From Kibdelosporangium sp040675465 (lineage in GTDB: Bacteria > Actinomycetota > Actinomycetes > Mycobacteriales > Pseudonocardiaceae), in NCBI RefSeq assembly GCF_040675465.1, contig NZ_JBFAPA010000004.1, forward strand, positions 124,001-188,000: a stretch of DNA of 64,000 nt, given 5' to 3'. Positions 9,293 through 18,000 of this stretch are shown piece by piece. A program made the position numbers and the translations under genes. The notes below the pieces were generated by a model. That model was not told the origin of the DNA and searched no databases. It was given only the letters and a program-made list of their open reading frames with translations. Each line of letters begins with the position of its first letter. Positions within the stretch are counted from its first letter, which is position 1.

Positions 9293-9522
9293 CGACCACA
9301 GTGGACATTCCGGAGCTGATCGCCACGATCTACCGGGAGACCCTCAACGACGAGTCGCTCGACACCGCGAGCGACTTCTTCGAGGCCGGCGGCGACTCGC
9401 TGGCCGCGTTCCAGATCACCGCCCGGCTGCAGAGCACCCTGGACGTCGAGGTCCCGGTCGCGCTGGTGTTCGCCTACCCGTCCCCGGCCGACCTCGCGGC
9501 CGTCGTGGAGACCGACTTCTAG
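9289..9522 (+). CDS. Stand-alone peptidyl carrier protein
   Basis: This 77-residue acyl carrier fold has the phosphopantetheine site in DFFEAGGDSLAAF, with Ser37 as the attachment residue. It is the only free-standing carrier in the first operon and lies between the dehydratase-like PLP enzyme and the second LanB-like gene. The likely role is to hold an amino acid activated by the A domain at 6900-8372 while pathway enzymes, possibly including the LanB-like proteins, modify it. The GGDS form of the core motif is common in discrete carriers. A GGAG-type site (AGGAGAGGGAG) precedes the ATG. Confidence 0.93.
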   Translation: MTTTVDIPELIATIYRETLNDESLDTASDFFEAGGDSLAAFQITARLQSTLDVEVPVALVFAYPSPADLAAVVETDF

Positions 9523-9531
9523 GAGCCCGTC

Positions 9532-11748
9532 ATGCCCGACGACACACCCGTGCGCCTCGGGGACACCTGGCGGCTGTGGTCCCGGTTCGCCTTGCGCGGA
9601 CCGGGATTCCCGGCCGACGGGGTACTGCGGCTGGCGCCCAGCGGCCTGGCCGCGGCGGCCGACAAGTTCGATGTGGACAGTCCAAGGCAGATCCAGAAAG
9701 GCCCGGAGTGGCAGGAGTTCGAGGATTTGTTCGCCTCGGCGGTGTCCTCGTCGGTCGAGGAGCTGCAACGGATCGCGGCACTGCCCGCGTTCCGCGAGGC
9801 GGTGGCCTGGCAGAACCGGCCGGTGCTCGGCCGCGCGGTCATCCCGTTCGCCAAGTGGACGCCGGCCGCGGGCCGGTCGAGCTCGCACCGGCAACGCGAG
9901 GACCTGATCGCGCACTACTGGCAACGGTTCTGCGCCAAGAACGACACGATCGGCTTCTTCGGCCCGGTGGGCTGGGGCCGATGGGACCTGTCGGCCAACG
10001 GTGTGTCGGTGGACTCGGGCACGGGTCTGGTCGCCTCCTCCGAGGTGTTCTTCGCCAGCTGGGCCATAGACGCGGTGGCCAAGCTGGTGAACGAGGATCC
10101 GGTGCTGCGGCCGTGGATCGCGCCTCGGCGGGTGCCGTTTGTCCGCGTGGACGGCGATTCGATGACGCTGCCGGGCCGTCCGCCGCAGGAGCTGGCGCCT
10201 GACCTGGTCGCGGTGCTGAAACGGTGTGACGGTGTCCGGCCTGCGCGGGATGTGGGCCCGGTTGAGGCGCTGGATGAACTGGTCCGGCGGCGGATCGTGG
10301 TGTGGAAGCTGGAAGTCCCGGCGGACGCGCGGCCGGAGCTGTGGCTGCGCCGGTGGTTCGCCTCCATCGAGGCACCGGGCGGCAGGGCGCTGGAGCTGCT
10401 GGAGGTGCTGGAGCGGGGGCGAGACAGTGTCGCGGCCGCTCAGGGGCCGGATGAGCTGGTGTCGGCGCTGGAGGCGCTGGAGTCGCGGTTCGTCGAGCTG
10501 ACCGACGAGGCCGCGGTCCGGGAGAAAGGCGACAACACCGCGCCGTGCCGGGCGTTGGTGTACTCCGACAGCCGCCGTTGCGCCGAAGCACGGTTGGGCG
10601 CGGATGTGCTGGAATCGTTGGCACCGCTCGAACTGCTCCTGACCGCGGCGAAGTGGCTGACGTCCACGATCGCGCAGCGGGTGATGGCACGGGTCGAGAA
10701 GCTGCATACGGAGCCGGTCGACCTGGCCACGTTCTGGTTCGCGTGTATGCCCGTCCTGCACGGTGACACGAAGACGATCGCGGCCGAGGTCCAGGAGGAG
10801 TTCTGGCGGAAATGGCGCGAGGTGCTGCCGCCGCTGGCAGGTTCCCGGGTGCGGGTGTCCGCAAAGGACATCCGGGACGCGGTGGAGACCGTGTTCGCCG
10901 CGCCGGACGCGGGCTGGAACGCCTCTCGCTACTTCAGCCCGGACGTGCTCATCTCCGACACCGGGGACCTCGTCCTGGGTGAGTTGCACGTGGCCACGAA
11001 CACCCTGGGCGCGTCGCTGTACATCACCCAGCACCCCGACTCCGGCGAGATGCTGCGAGCGACGACCGAAGACCACCCTGGACCGCGGTTGCTTCCGTTA
11101 CTGGCCAAGGAACACCGATCCAGGCTGTCCATCCGGGTCCGGCAGATGCTGGTGCGCCCGGAGGACTACTACGTTGCCCTCGTTGACCATACGGCCGACC
11201 CGGCGCGGCCGAGGACGGTCCTCAGTGCGGACGTGACGGTCGAGTCCAGGAACGGGGAATTGCAGGCAATCCTGCCCGATGGGGCAGAGTTTCCGGTCGT
11301 GGATGTGTTCTCGCATGTGTTGACCACGCTCGTGATGGACATGTTCACGCTGCCATCGGATTCCGATCACTCACCGAGGATCACCGTGGACCGCATGGTC
11401 ATCTCACGGGAATCCTGGCGCTTCACCGGAAGCGGGCTGGCGTTCGCCGAGGAGAAGAACGAGGCCCGGCGGTTCGTCCGGGCCCGGTGGTGGCGTGAGG
11501 AGGCCGGCCTGCCGCGGTTCGTGTTCGTGGTCTCGCCGACCGAGCCGCGGCCGTTCTTCGTGGACTTCGACAGCCCGTTGTACGTCAACATCCTGGCGAA
11601 AGCGATCCGGCGGCTGTCCAGAAAGGACCCGGAAGCGCAGCTGACGGTGACCGAGATGCTTCCCACGCCGGAACAGACCTGGCTCACCGATGGGGAAGGC
11701 GAGCGCTACACCTCGGAGCTGCGGTTCGTCGCGGTCGACGAGTCCTGA
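9532..11748 (+). CDS. LanB-like (lantibiotic dehydratase N-domain / PEARL-like) protein 2
   Basis: The 738-residue protein is a clear paralogue of the one at 4594-6903: both start with a W-R-L-W-x-x-F-A-L-R-G-P-G-F-P block, share FDVDS near residue 45, the RFC.KNDTIGFFGPVGWG block (about 125-142) and the VSPTEPRPFFVDFDSP run near the C-terminus. It also ends where a LanB elimination domain would begin. Two diverged copies in one operon suggest two successive transfers, a heterodimer, or two different tRNAs or acceptors. It lies 9 bp after the carrier protein and closes the operon just before a strong hairpin. A TTA codon is at 11098-11100. Function is inferred from family only; the substrate is unknown. 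Confidence 0.85.
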   Translation: MPDDTPVRLGDTWRLWSRFALRGPGFPADGVLRLAPSGLAAAADKFDVDSPRQIQKGPEWQEFEDLFASAVSSSVEELQRIAALPAFREAVAWQNRPVLGRAVIPFAKWTPAAGRSSSHRQREDLIAHYWQRFCAKNDTIGFFGPVGWGRWDLSANGVSVDSGTGLVASSEVFFASWAIDAVAKLVNEDPVLRPWIAPRRVPFVRVDGDSMTLPGRPPQELAPDLVAVLKRCDGVRPARDVGPVEALDELVRRRIVVWKLEVPADARPELWLRRWFASIEAPGGRALELLEVLERGRDSVAAAQGPDELVSALEALESRFVELTDEAAVREKGDNTAPCRALVYSDSRRCAEARLGADVLESLAPLELLLTAAKWLTSTIAQRVMARVEKLHTEPVDLATFWFACMPVLHGDTKTIAAEVQEEFWRKWREVLPPLAGSRVRVSAKDIRDAVETVFAAPDAGWNASRYFSPDVLISDTGDLVLGELHVATNTLGASLYITQHPDSGEMLRATTEDHPGPRLLPLLAKEHRSRLSIRVRQMLVRPEDYYVALVDHTADPARPRTVLSADVTVESRNGELQAILPDGAEFPVVDVFSHVLTTLVMDMFTLPSDSDHSPRITVDRMVISRESWRFTGSGLAFAEEKNEARRFVRARWWREEAGLPRFVFVVSPTEPRPFFVDFDSPLYVNILAKAIRRLSRKDPEAQLTVTEMLPTPEQTWLTDGEGERYTSELRFVAVDES

Positions 11749-11760
11749 CCACGACATGGG

Positions 11761-11797
11761 CGAAGGCCCTGGACCGGAAAGTGGTCCAGGGCCTTCG
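11761..11797. terminator. Bidirectional hairpin terminator
   Basis: A perfect 15-bp inverted repeat (CGAAGGCCCTGGACC, loop GGAAAGT, then its complement) lies 12 bp after the stop of the second LanB-like gene and between two convergent genes. Symmetry and position fit a terminator serving both the plus-strand operon and the minus-strand oxygenase. There is no strong U-tract, as is usual in high-GC actinomycetes. Confidence 0.85.
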
Positions 11798-11843
11798 CTA
11801 TGGTGGGCGGCAGCTGGGGGTACCTGCCGCCCGGGTCTTCAAC

Positions 11844-12821
11844 CTATGCCGAAGGTTCGGCCATGGCAACAGCGATTTTGCGCGGTCCGGTGAACGGTTC
11901 GCGGGCGTGCGCCGACAGCATGTTGTCCACAACAAGCACATCGTCACGCTGCCAGTCGAACCGGCGCCACGCGGCCCGGTAGCAGTCGCGCAGGTGCGCG
12001 ATGATCTCGTCCGCAACCCGCTCGCCATCACCGTAGTACGTATTGGTTGGCAGGTCCTTCTCTTCGAACATCTCCCGCAGGCCCTCGCAGACCTCCTCGG
12101 CCAGCGTGGTCACATGCCAGAAGGTGAGGTGGTTGAACCAGACCTCCTCGCCGGTGACCGGGTGGGTGTGCACGGCCTTGCGCCGCGCGGTGGTGCGCAA
12201 CCCGTTGCGGCCGACCCATTCCACCTCCACGCCGTTGCGGGCGCAATAAGCGGCGACCTCACCGCGGTCCTCGGTGTTGAACGCCTGCTGCCACGGAACA
12301 CCGAAGCCGTCAGTGAAGTTGCGCACCACGGTCCAGCCGCGCTCGGCGAACTCCCGACGCACGGCCGGATCGATGGACCGCAGGATCCGGCGCGTGTCCG
12401 CCAACGGGGTCGAGCCCTGCGTGTCCGGCGGCGTGATGCAGTAGAAGAACAGCGTCAGCGGCCACTTCGCCTGGTAGGAGTTCTCGTTGTGCAGGAAGAT
12501 CTCCTCGCTCGGCGGGTAGTCCGTCGAGGTGTAGACCTGGCCCTTGATGGTGCTGCGCGGCGATGACCGTTCCGCGTACGTCAGGGGCTCGCCGGAGACC
12601 GCCCGCACCACGCGGTCGAACCCGTCGACGCCACCGGTCTCGAAGCCGCGCAACAGAACCGCACCGTGCTGGCGCAGCAGCCGGCGCACCGAATCCCTGG
12701 CTTCGGCGAGGAACTCGGTCGGCGAGGTCCCGGCTGTGGCCGCCGAGATGACGTAGGGGAGCGCCGGCTCATTGTCCGGCACCGGTAATGGTTTCAGTCG
12801 AACCGACGTGGTCGTGTCCAT
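11844..12821 (-). CDS. TauD/SyrP-type Fe(II)/2-oxoglutarate oxygenase
   Basis: The 325-residue protein has the facial-triad motif H111-N-E113 (FLHNENSYQ) and distal His305 in NMLSAHARE, followed by the 2-oxoglutarate-binding Arg314 in TGPRK. This matches the TauD/clavaminate-synthase-like group that includes SyrP, which hydroxylates amino acids held on carrier proteins. The open frame continues upstream, but the protein-like sequence begins at MDTTTSVRL, so the ATG at 12821 is chosen. It is transcribed opposite to its neighbours, divergent from the Dap operon with 160 bp between starts. Likely role: beta-hydroxylation of an amino acid of the product, either free or T-bound; which one is unknown. 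Confidence 0.9.
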   Translation of the reverse strand: MDTTTSVRLKPLPVPDNEPALPYVISAATAGTSPTEFLAEARDSVRRLLRQHGAVLLRGFETGGVDGFDRVVRAVSGEPLTYAERSSPRSTIKGQVYTSTDYPPSEEIFLHNENSYQAKWPLTLFFYCITPPDTQGSTPLADTRRILRSIDPAVRREFAERGWTVVRNFTDGFGVPWQQAFNTEDRGEVAAYCARNGVEVEWVGRNGLRTTARRKAVHTHPVTGEEVWFNHLTFWHVTTLAEEVCEGLREMFEEKDLPTNTYYGDGERVADEIIAHLRDCYRAAWRRFDWQRDDVLVVDNMLSAHAREPFTGPRKIAVAMAEPSA

Positions 12822-12981
12822 AGCGCAAGACTGCGCTCTCCGGCAGGGTCGCGGCGAGAGAACTTCCAGCAGAACGGTTTGCCGGTGATTCTGAACGTTC
12901 TTCTCTGCGCCACAGTGGTTTCGCGCGCAAGGCTGGGGGAGCGCACATTCCCGAGCGGCCGGCAGCCGAGGAGCAAGCTCT
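12822..12981. promoter_or_regulatory. Divergent promoter region, oxygenase / Dap-NRPS operon
   Basis: This 160-bp non-coding stretch separates the divergent starts at 12821 (minus) and 12982 (plus), so both promoters must lie here or overlap the genes. An AGGAG-type site stands about 10 bases before the plus-strand ATG. I see no convincing -35/-10 pair or operator. Confidence 0.55.
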
Positions 12982-13992
12982 ATGACCATTGAGGACCTCC
13001 CCGTGTCGGGTGTGCTCGCCACCATTGGGGCGACACCGATCGTCGAGCTGGCGAGGCTCGACCCGCACAGTCCATTCAAGACATTCGCCAAGCTGGAGTC
13101 GCACAATCCCGGCGGCAGCATCAAGGACCGGTCCGCGCTGGAGATGTTACGCGACCGGATCCTCGACGGGCGGCTTGTGCCCGGCCGGTCGGTCGTTGTC
13201 GAGTCCAGCTCGGGCAACCTGGGCATCGGCCTGGCCCAAGTCTGTGGCTACCATGGCATCCGGTTCATCTGCGTCGTGGATCCGAGGACCAACAGGCAGA
13301 ACATCGCGATCATGCGCGCGTTCGGCGCGGAGGTCGAGGTGGTCACCGACGTCGACCCGGCCACCGGCGAGTACCTGCCGGTGCGCAAACGCCGGGTCCG
13401 TGAGCTGGTCGCGACCATGGACCACGCCTACAGCCCCAACCAGTACGCCAACCCGCTCAACCCACGTGCGCACCGCACCACCGTGCGGGAGATCATCGAC
13501 GCGTTGCCGCGGCTGGACTACCTGTTCTGTGCGACCAGTTCCTGCGGCACATTGCGGGGGTGCGCGGAGTACATCCGCGCGCACCACCTGCCGGTGACCA
13601 TCGTGGCCGTGGATGCCTTGGGCAGCGCCATTTTCGGTCCACCGGTTGGCGGCAGGCTGATTCCCGGCCATGGCGCTTCGGTCCGGCCGGAGCTCTACCG
13701 CGACGGACTGGCCGACATCGTGATCCGCATCGACGACCTCGGCACCGTGGTCGGTTGCCGCCGCTTGGCCTCCCACGAGGCGATCATCGCGGGTGGGTCG
13801 TCGGGTGCGGTGGTGGCGGCGCTGGACAGCATGCGCGACCACATCCCGCCCGGGGCGACGTGTGCGTTGGTCTTCCCCGACCGCGGCGAGCGGTACCTGG
13901 ACACGATCTACGACGACGACTGGGTCACGACGCACTTCGGCGATGTGACCCACCTGTGGCGGAAACCCGAGATGGAGGCGGCATCATGTTGA
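12982..13992 (+). CDS. sbnA: SbnA-like N-(2-amino-2-carboxyethyl)-L-glutamate synthase (Dap biosynthesis)
   Basis: The 336-residue protein is a cysteine-synthase-fold PLP enzyme with Lys48 in PGGSIKDR and the loop ESSSGNLGIGLA (about 73-84). The SbnA family condenses O-phospho-L-serine with L-glutamate, giving the precursor that SbnB oxidises to L-2,3-diaminopropionate and 2-oxoglutarate. The identification rests on family resemblance plus the SbnB-like gene that follows with a 7-bp overlap; this pair is the standard Dap cassette of siderophore, viomycin-type and zwittermicin clusters. The start follows a GAGGAG site. A TTA codon occurs at 13147-13149, a possible point of bldA-type control. 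This is the first gene of the operon leading into the two NRPSs. Confidence 0.92.
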   Translation: MTIEDLPVSGVLATIGATPIVELARLDPHSPFKTFAKLESHNPGGSIKDRSALEMLRDRILDGRLVPGRSVVVESSSGNLGIGLAQVCGYHGIRFICVVDPRTNRQNIAIMRAFGAEVEVVTDVDPATGEYLPVRKRRVRELVATMDHAYSPNQYANPLNPRAHRTTVREIIDALPRLDYLFCATSSCGTLRGCAEYIRAHHLPVTIVAVDALGSAIFGPPVGGRLIPGHGASVRPELYRDGLADIVIRIDDLGTVVGCRRLASHEAIIAGGSSGAVVAALDSMRDHIPPGATCALVFPDRGERYLDTIYDDDWVTTHFGDVTHLWRKPEMEAASC

Positions 13993-14996
13993 TCCTGGGA
14001 GCCGGCGAGGTTCGTGCCGTCCTGGACACCGCGCAGCAGGACGTGCTGACCGCGGTGCGGACGGCCTACGAGCTGCACGCCCGGGGCCTGACCGCGGTGC
14101 CGCACTCGGTGTTCCTGCGGTTCCCGGACGACGACCGCAACCGGATCATCGCGCTGCCCGCCTACCTGGGCGGCCAGCACCCGGTATCCGGCGTGAAGTG
14201 GGTGTCCTCCTTTCCTGGCAACATTTCCCGTGGCTTGGACCGAGCCTCGGCGGCGATCATCCTGAACTCCATGGAAAGCGGCGCCCCCGAGGTCTTCCTG
14301 GAGGCCTCGGCCATCTCGGCCCGCCGCACGGCGGCCGGCGCGGCCCTGGCGGCGGCGACCCTGTCATCGTCCACTCCGGACACCGGCGTGACCCTGCTCG
14401 GGTGTGGACTGATCAACTTCGAGGTGCTGACCTACCTGCGGACCGCGCTGCCGTCGATCGACACCGTCACGCTGTACGACCTGGACGCCACGCGGGCGGA
14501 GTCCTTCGCGGACAAGGCGCTGGCCAGGTGGCCGGAGCTCAAGATCGACGTGGCCCAACGGGCCGAGGACGCCTTGACCGCGCACAAACTGGTCTGCCTG
14601 GCCACCACGGCGAGCACCCCGCACCTGGGCACCGAGTACTGCCGTCCGGGAACCCTTGTCCTGCACCTGTCCCTGCGGGACCTCACCGCGGAGTCGGTGC
14701 TGTCCAGCGTGAACATCGTCGACGACGCCGACCATGTCTGCCGCGCGGCCACTTCGCTGCACCTCGCCGAGCAGCAGACCGGTCACCGCGACTTCATCAC
14801 GTCCTCGATCGGCGAAATTCTGGTGTCCGGCAAGCCTTACGTCCGCGACGAGGACACGCTCACCGTGTTCTCCCCGTTCGGCCTGGGCTGCCTGGACCTG
14901 GCCGTGGCCGACCTCGTCCGGCGCGAGGCGCTGGCGCGGGGCCTGGGCGCGTCGCTGCCGGGCTTCCTGCCGTCCGGCGAGCAGCTGTTCGCATAA
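13986..14996 (+). CDS. sbnB: SbnB-like N-((2S)-2-amino-2-carboxyethyl)-L-glutamate dehydrogenase
   Basis: The 336-residue protein belongs to the ornithine cyclodeaminase/mu-crystallin family: it has the substrate-binding region VKWVSSFPGN (about 72-81), S-A-R-R-T-A-A-G and a Rossmann motif in VTLLGCGLINFEVL. In the Dap pathway SbnB uses NAD to cleave the SbnA product oxidatively, releasing L-2,3-diaminopropionate. The 7-bp overlap with the upstream gene implies coupled translation. Together they show that Dap is supplied for the product or as substrate of the carbamoyltransferase. An ornithine cyclodeaminase making proline is the alternative, but the SbnA pairing argues against it. Confidence 0.92.
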   Translation: MLILGAGEVRAVLDTAQQDVLTAVRTAYELHARGLTAVPHSVFLRFPDDDRNRIIALPAYLGGQHPVSGVKWVSSFPGNISRGLDRASAAIILNSMESGAPEVFLEASAISARRTAAGAALAAATLSSSTPDTGVTLLGCGLINFEVLTYLRTALPSIDTVTLYDLDATRAESFADKALARWPELKIDVAQRAEDALTAHKLVCLATTASTPHLGTEYCRPGTLVLHLSLRDLTAESVLSSVNIVDDADHVCRAATSLHLAEQQTGHRDFITSSIGEILVSGKPYVRDEDTLTVFSPFGLGCLDLAVADLVRREALARGLGASLPGFLPSGEQLFA

Positions 14997-15027
14997 CACA
15001 CTTTTCTGTGCCTCGGGAGGCGATTCG

Positions 15028-18000
15028 ATGGAGACCGGCCACTTGCCGCTGTCGTTCGAGCAGGAACAGCTGTGGTTCCTCGACCAGCTGCGGTCCGGGG
15101 CGAGGGAGTACCTGCTGCACTGGGGGTTCCGGCTGCGCGGCACCCTGGATGCCGCCGCCCTGACGGCCGCGCTGACCGAGATCGCCGCCCGGCACGAGGT
15201 CCTGCGCACGCACTACGAAACGGTTGACGGACGGCCGTTCCAAGTCGTCGACCCACCCGCACCCGTCGCCCTGAACGTCATCGACGTCAGCGAGGGCGAC
15301 GCCGAGCAGCGCGTGCGCGAGATCGGCGCGGCCGAAGCGGACACGCCGATCGACCTCAGCGGCTCACCCTGGCGGCTCACGCTGATCAAGGTCGCGCCCG
15401 ACGAAGCTGTCCTGCTGATCGTCGTGCACCACATCGCTTTCGACAACGCCTCGCTGGGGATTGTGGCCGCGGAGCTTCGCCGGCTCTACACGGCCTTCGC
15501 GGCCGGTGAGCTGTCGCCGTTGGAGCCGTTGCCGATTCAGTACGCGGACTTCGCCGGGTGGCAGCGGGATCGCTGGGCCGAGCCGGACGAAGCACTGACC
15601 GGGCAGTTCGGCTACTGGCGCTCGAAGCTGACCGGCCTCGCGCCGCTGGAGCTGCCCACGGACCGGTCCCGCCCGGCCATGTGGGACCCGGACGGCGACA
15701 CCGTCTCGTTCGTCGTGCCCGCATCCCTGGCGAATGAATTGGTGGCCATCGGCCGAGCTTCGGGCGCCACGCCGTTCATGGTGTTCCTGGCCGCGTTCAA
15801 CGTGCTGCTGAGCCGTTATTCGGGTCGCCGTGACATCGGGGTCGGCACTTCGATGGACGGCCGCACTCTGGTGGAACTGGAGCAGCTGGCCGGTCCGTTG
15901 CTCGCTACCGTGGTCCTGCGGACCGACCTGGCGGGCGACCCCACGTTCGCCGAACTGCTTGCCCGCACTCGCGAGACGACCCTGGACGCGTTCGAGCGCA
16001 CCGACGTGCCGTTCCAGCGCCTGGTCGCCGAACTCGTCCCGGACCGAGACTCGTCCCGCAACCCGTTGTTCCAGGCGGCGTTCGTCGTGCACAACGGCGA
16101 GGGGGAGCCGCTCAGCCTGCCGGGCCTGGCCGTCGAGCGGGTTCCGGTCGGCACGATGAGCGCGACCGTGGACCTCACGTTGCACATGGCCGAGAACGCC
16201 GACGGTTCGTGGAATGGCCGGTTGCTGTTCCCCACGGCGCTGTTCGATCGCGCCCGGATCGAGCGGATGAGCGCGAACTTCTTGGGCCTGTTGACCGGCG
16301 TCGCCGCCGCGCCCGGGGCTGCCCTGAGCGGGTTGCCGACGGTCACCGAGGCCGAACGCGACCAGCTCCTTGGCTGGAACCCTTCGGCCGCGAACACCCC
16401 TGATCAGACCCTGCCCCAGCTGTTCCGTAGCCAGGCACTGTCCACACCGGACGCGGTCGCCGTTGTCTCCGGCGATTCGACGCTCACCTACGCCGAGCTG
16501 CTGTCCAAGGTGGACGCGCTGACTGGGTTCCTGCAGAACAAGGGTGTCACCCCGGAGACGCCGGTCGGTGTGGCCCTGCACCGTGGAACCGACCTGGTGG
16601 TGGCGCTGTTGGCCACGTTGAGTGCCGGCGGTGTTTACGTTCCGCTGTCGCCCGACCTTCCGGCGGACCGGTTGCAGTTCATGCTCGCCGACGCCGGTGT
16701 CGACTTGATCCTGACCCAGGCGGCGCTGCGGGATCGGTTGTCCGAGGGGAGTATCACGATCGCCCTCGACGAGGAGATCATCGATGGTACTCCAGGTGCG
16801 GTCACGATCAACCCGTCCCACGCGGCCTACGTCATGTACACGTCCGGGTCGACCGGGCGCCCCAAGGGCGTTGTGGTCACCCACGGCGGGATCCGCAACC
16901 GCGTGCTGTGGTCGGTCAACCAGTACCAGATGACCAGCGGCGATCGGGTGTTGCAGAAGACGACCATCGGGTTCGACGCGTCGATGTGGGAGTTCCTGGC
17001 GCCTCTCGTGTCCGGCGGGGCAGTGGTCATGGCGCCCGAGGGTGCCCACCGCGACCCGGCCGTCATGGTCCGCGCGGTCGCCGACCACGCGGTCACCGTG
17101 CTTCAGTTGGTGCCGTCGGTCCTGCAGATGGTCGTCAACGAGCCCGGTTTGGCCGCCTGCCGGGACTTGCGGCTCGTGTGCTCAGCCGGTGAGCCACTGC
17201 CGAGCGCCATGTGCGAGCAGCTGCTCGGCGTCGTCGATGTGGAGCTGTACAACACTTATGGCCCCACCGAATGCTCGATCGACGCGACCGCCTGGCACTA
17301 CCACCGCGGCGACACGGACAACATCGTGTCGATCGGCACCCCGCTGCCCGGCCTCCAGGTGTTCATTGTGGACAGTGACGATCGGCTTGCGCCCGTCGGT
17401 GTGCCCGGCGAGCTGTGCGTCGCCGGTGTCGGGCTCGCCCGCGGGTACCTCGGCAGGGGAGACCTGACGGCGGACCGGTTCACCCCGCACCTGTTCGGCG
17501 AGCCGGGCGAGCGCTGGTACCGCACCGGTGACCTGGCCCGATGGCGGGCCGATGGCACGCTGGAGTTCATCGGCCGGCTGGACGCTCAGGTCAAGGTCCG
17601 TGGCGTGCGGGTCGAGCCCGGTGAGGTCGAGGCCGTGCTGCGGACGCACCCGGGGATCGACGCCGCCGTGGTCACCCCGCACCGGTCGGCAACCGGCGAC
17701 CTCGAACTCGTCGGCTACATCGTGGGTTCCGCCCCGGACCTGCGTGACTACCTCGAAACCAGGCTGCCGGCCGCGATGATCCCGTCGGCCCTGGTCGAGC
17801 TGGAGTCCTTCCCGTTGCTGCCCAACGGGAAGGTGGACCGCTCGCAGCTGCCCGATCCGGACGGTCAGGTTCGCGAGGAGGACCCCGGGCAGGTCGCCCC
17901 GCGGACCGAGACCGAGCGGGCCGTCGCCGCGATCATGGCCGAGCTGATCGGCATCGACCAGGTCGGCGCGTTCGACGACTTCTTCGCCCTCGGCGGGCAC

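Noticed and set aside
9289..9522. Carrier protein considered as a RiPP precursor for the LanB-like proteins
   Set aside because: It has a standard carrier fold with the GGDSL site and no Ser/Thr/Cys-rich core; it is a carrier protein.
12822..13226. 135-codon N-terminal extension of the oxygenase
   Set aside because: It is not protein-like, overlaps the Dap operon start, and the oxygenase fold begins after the ATG at 12821.
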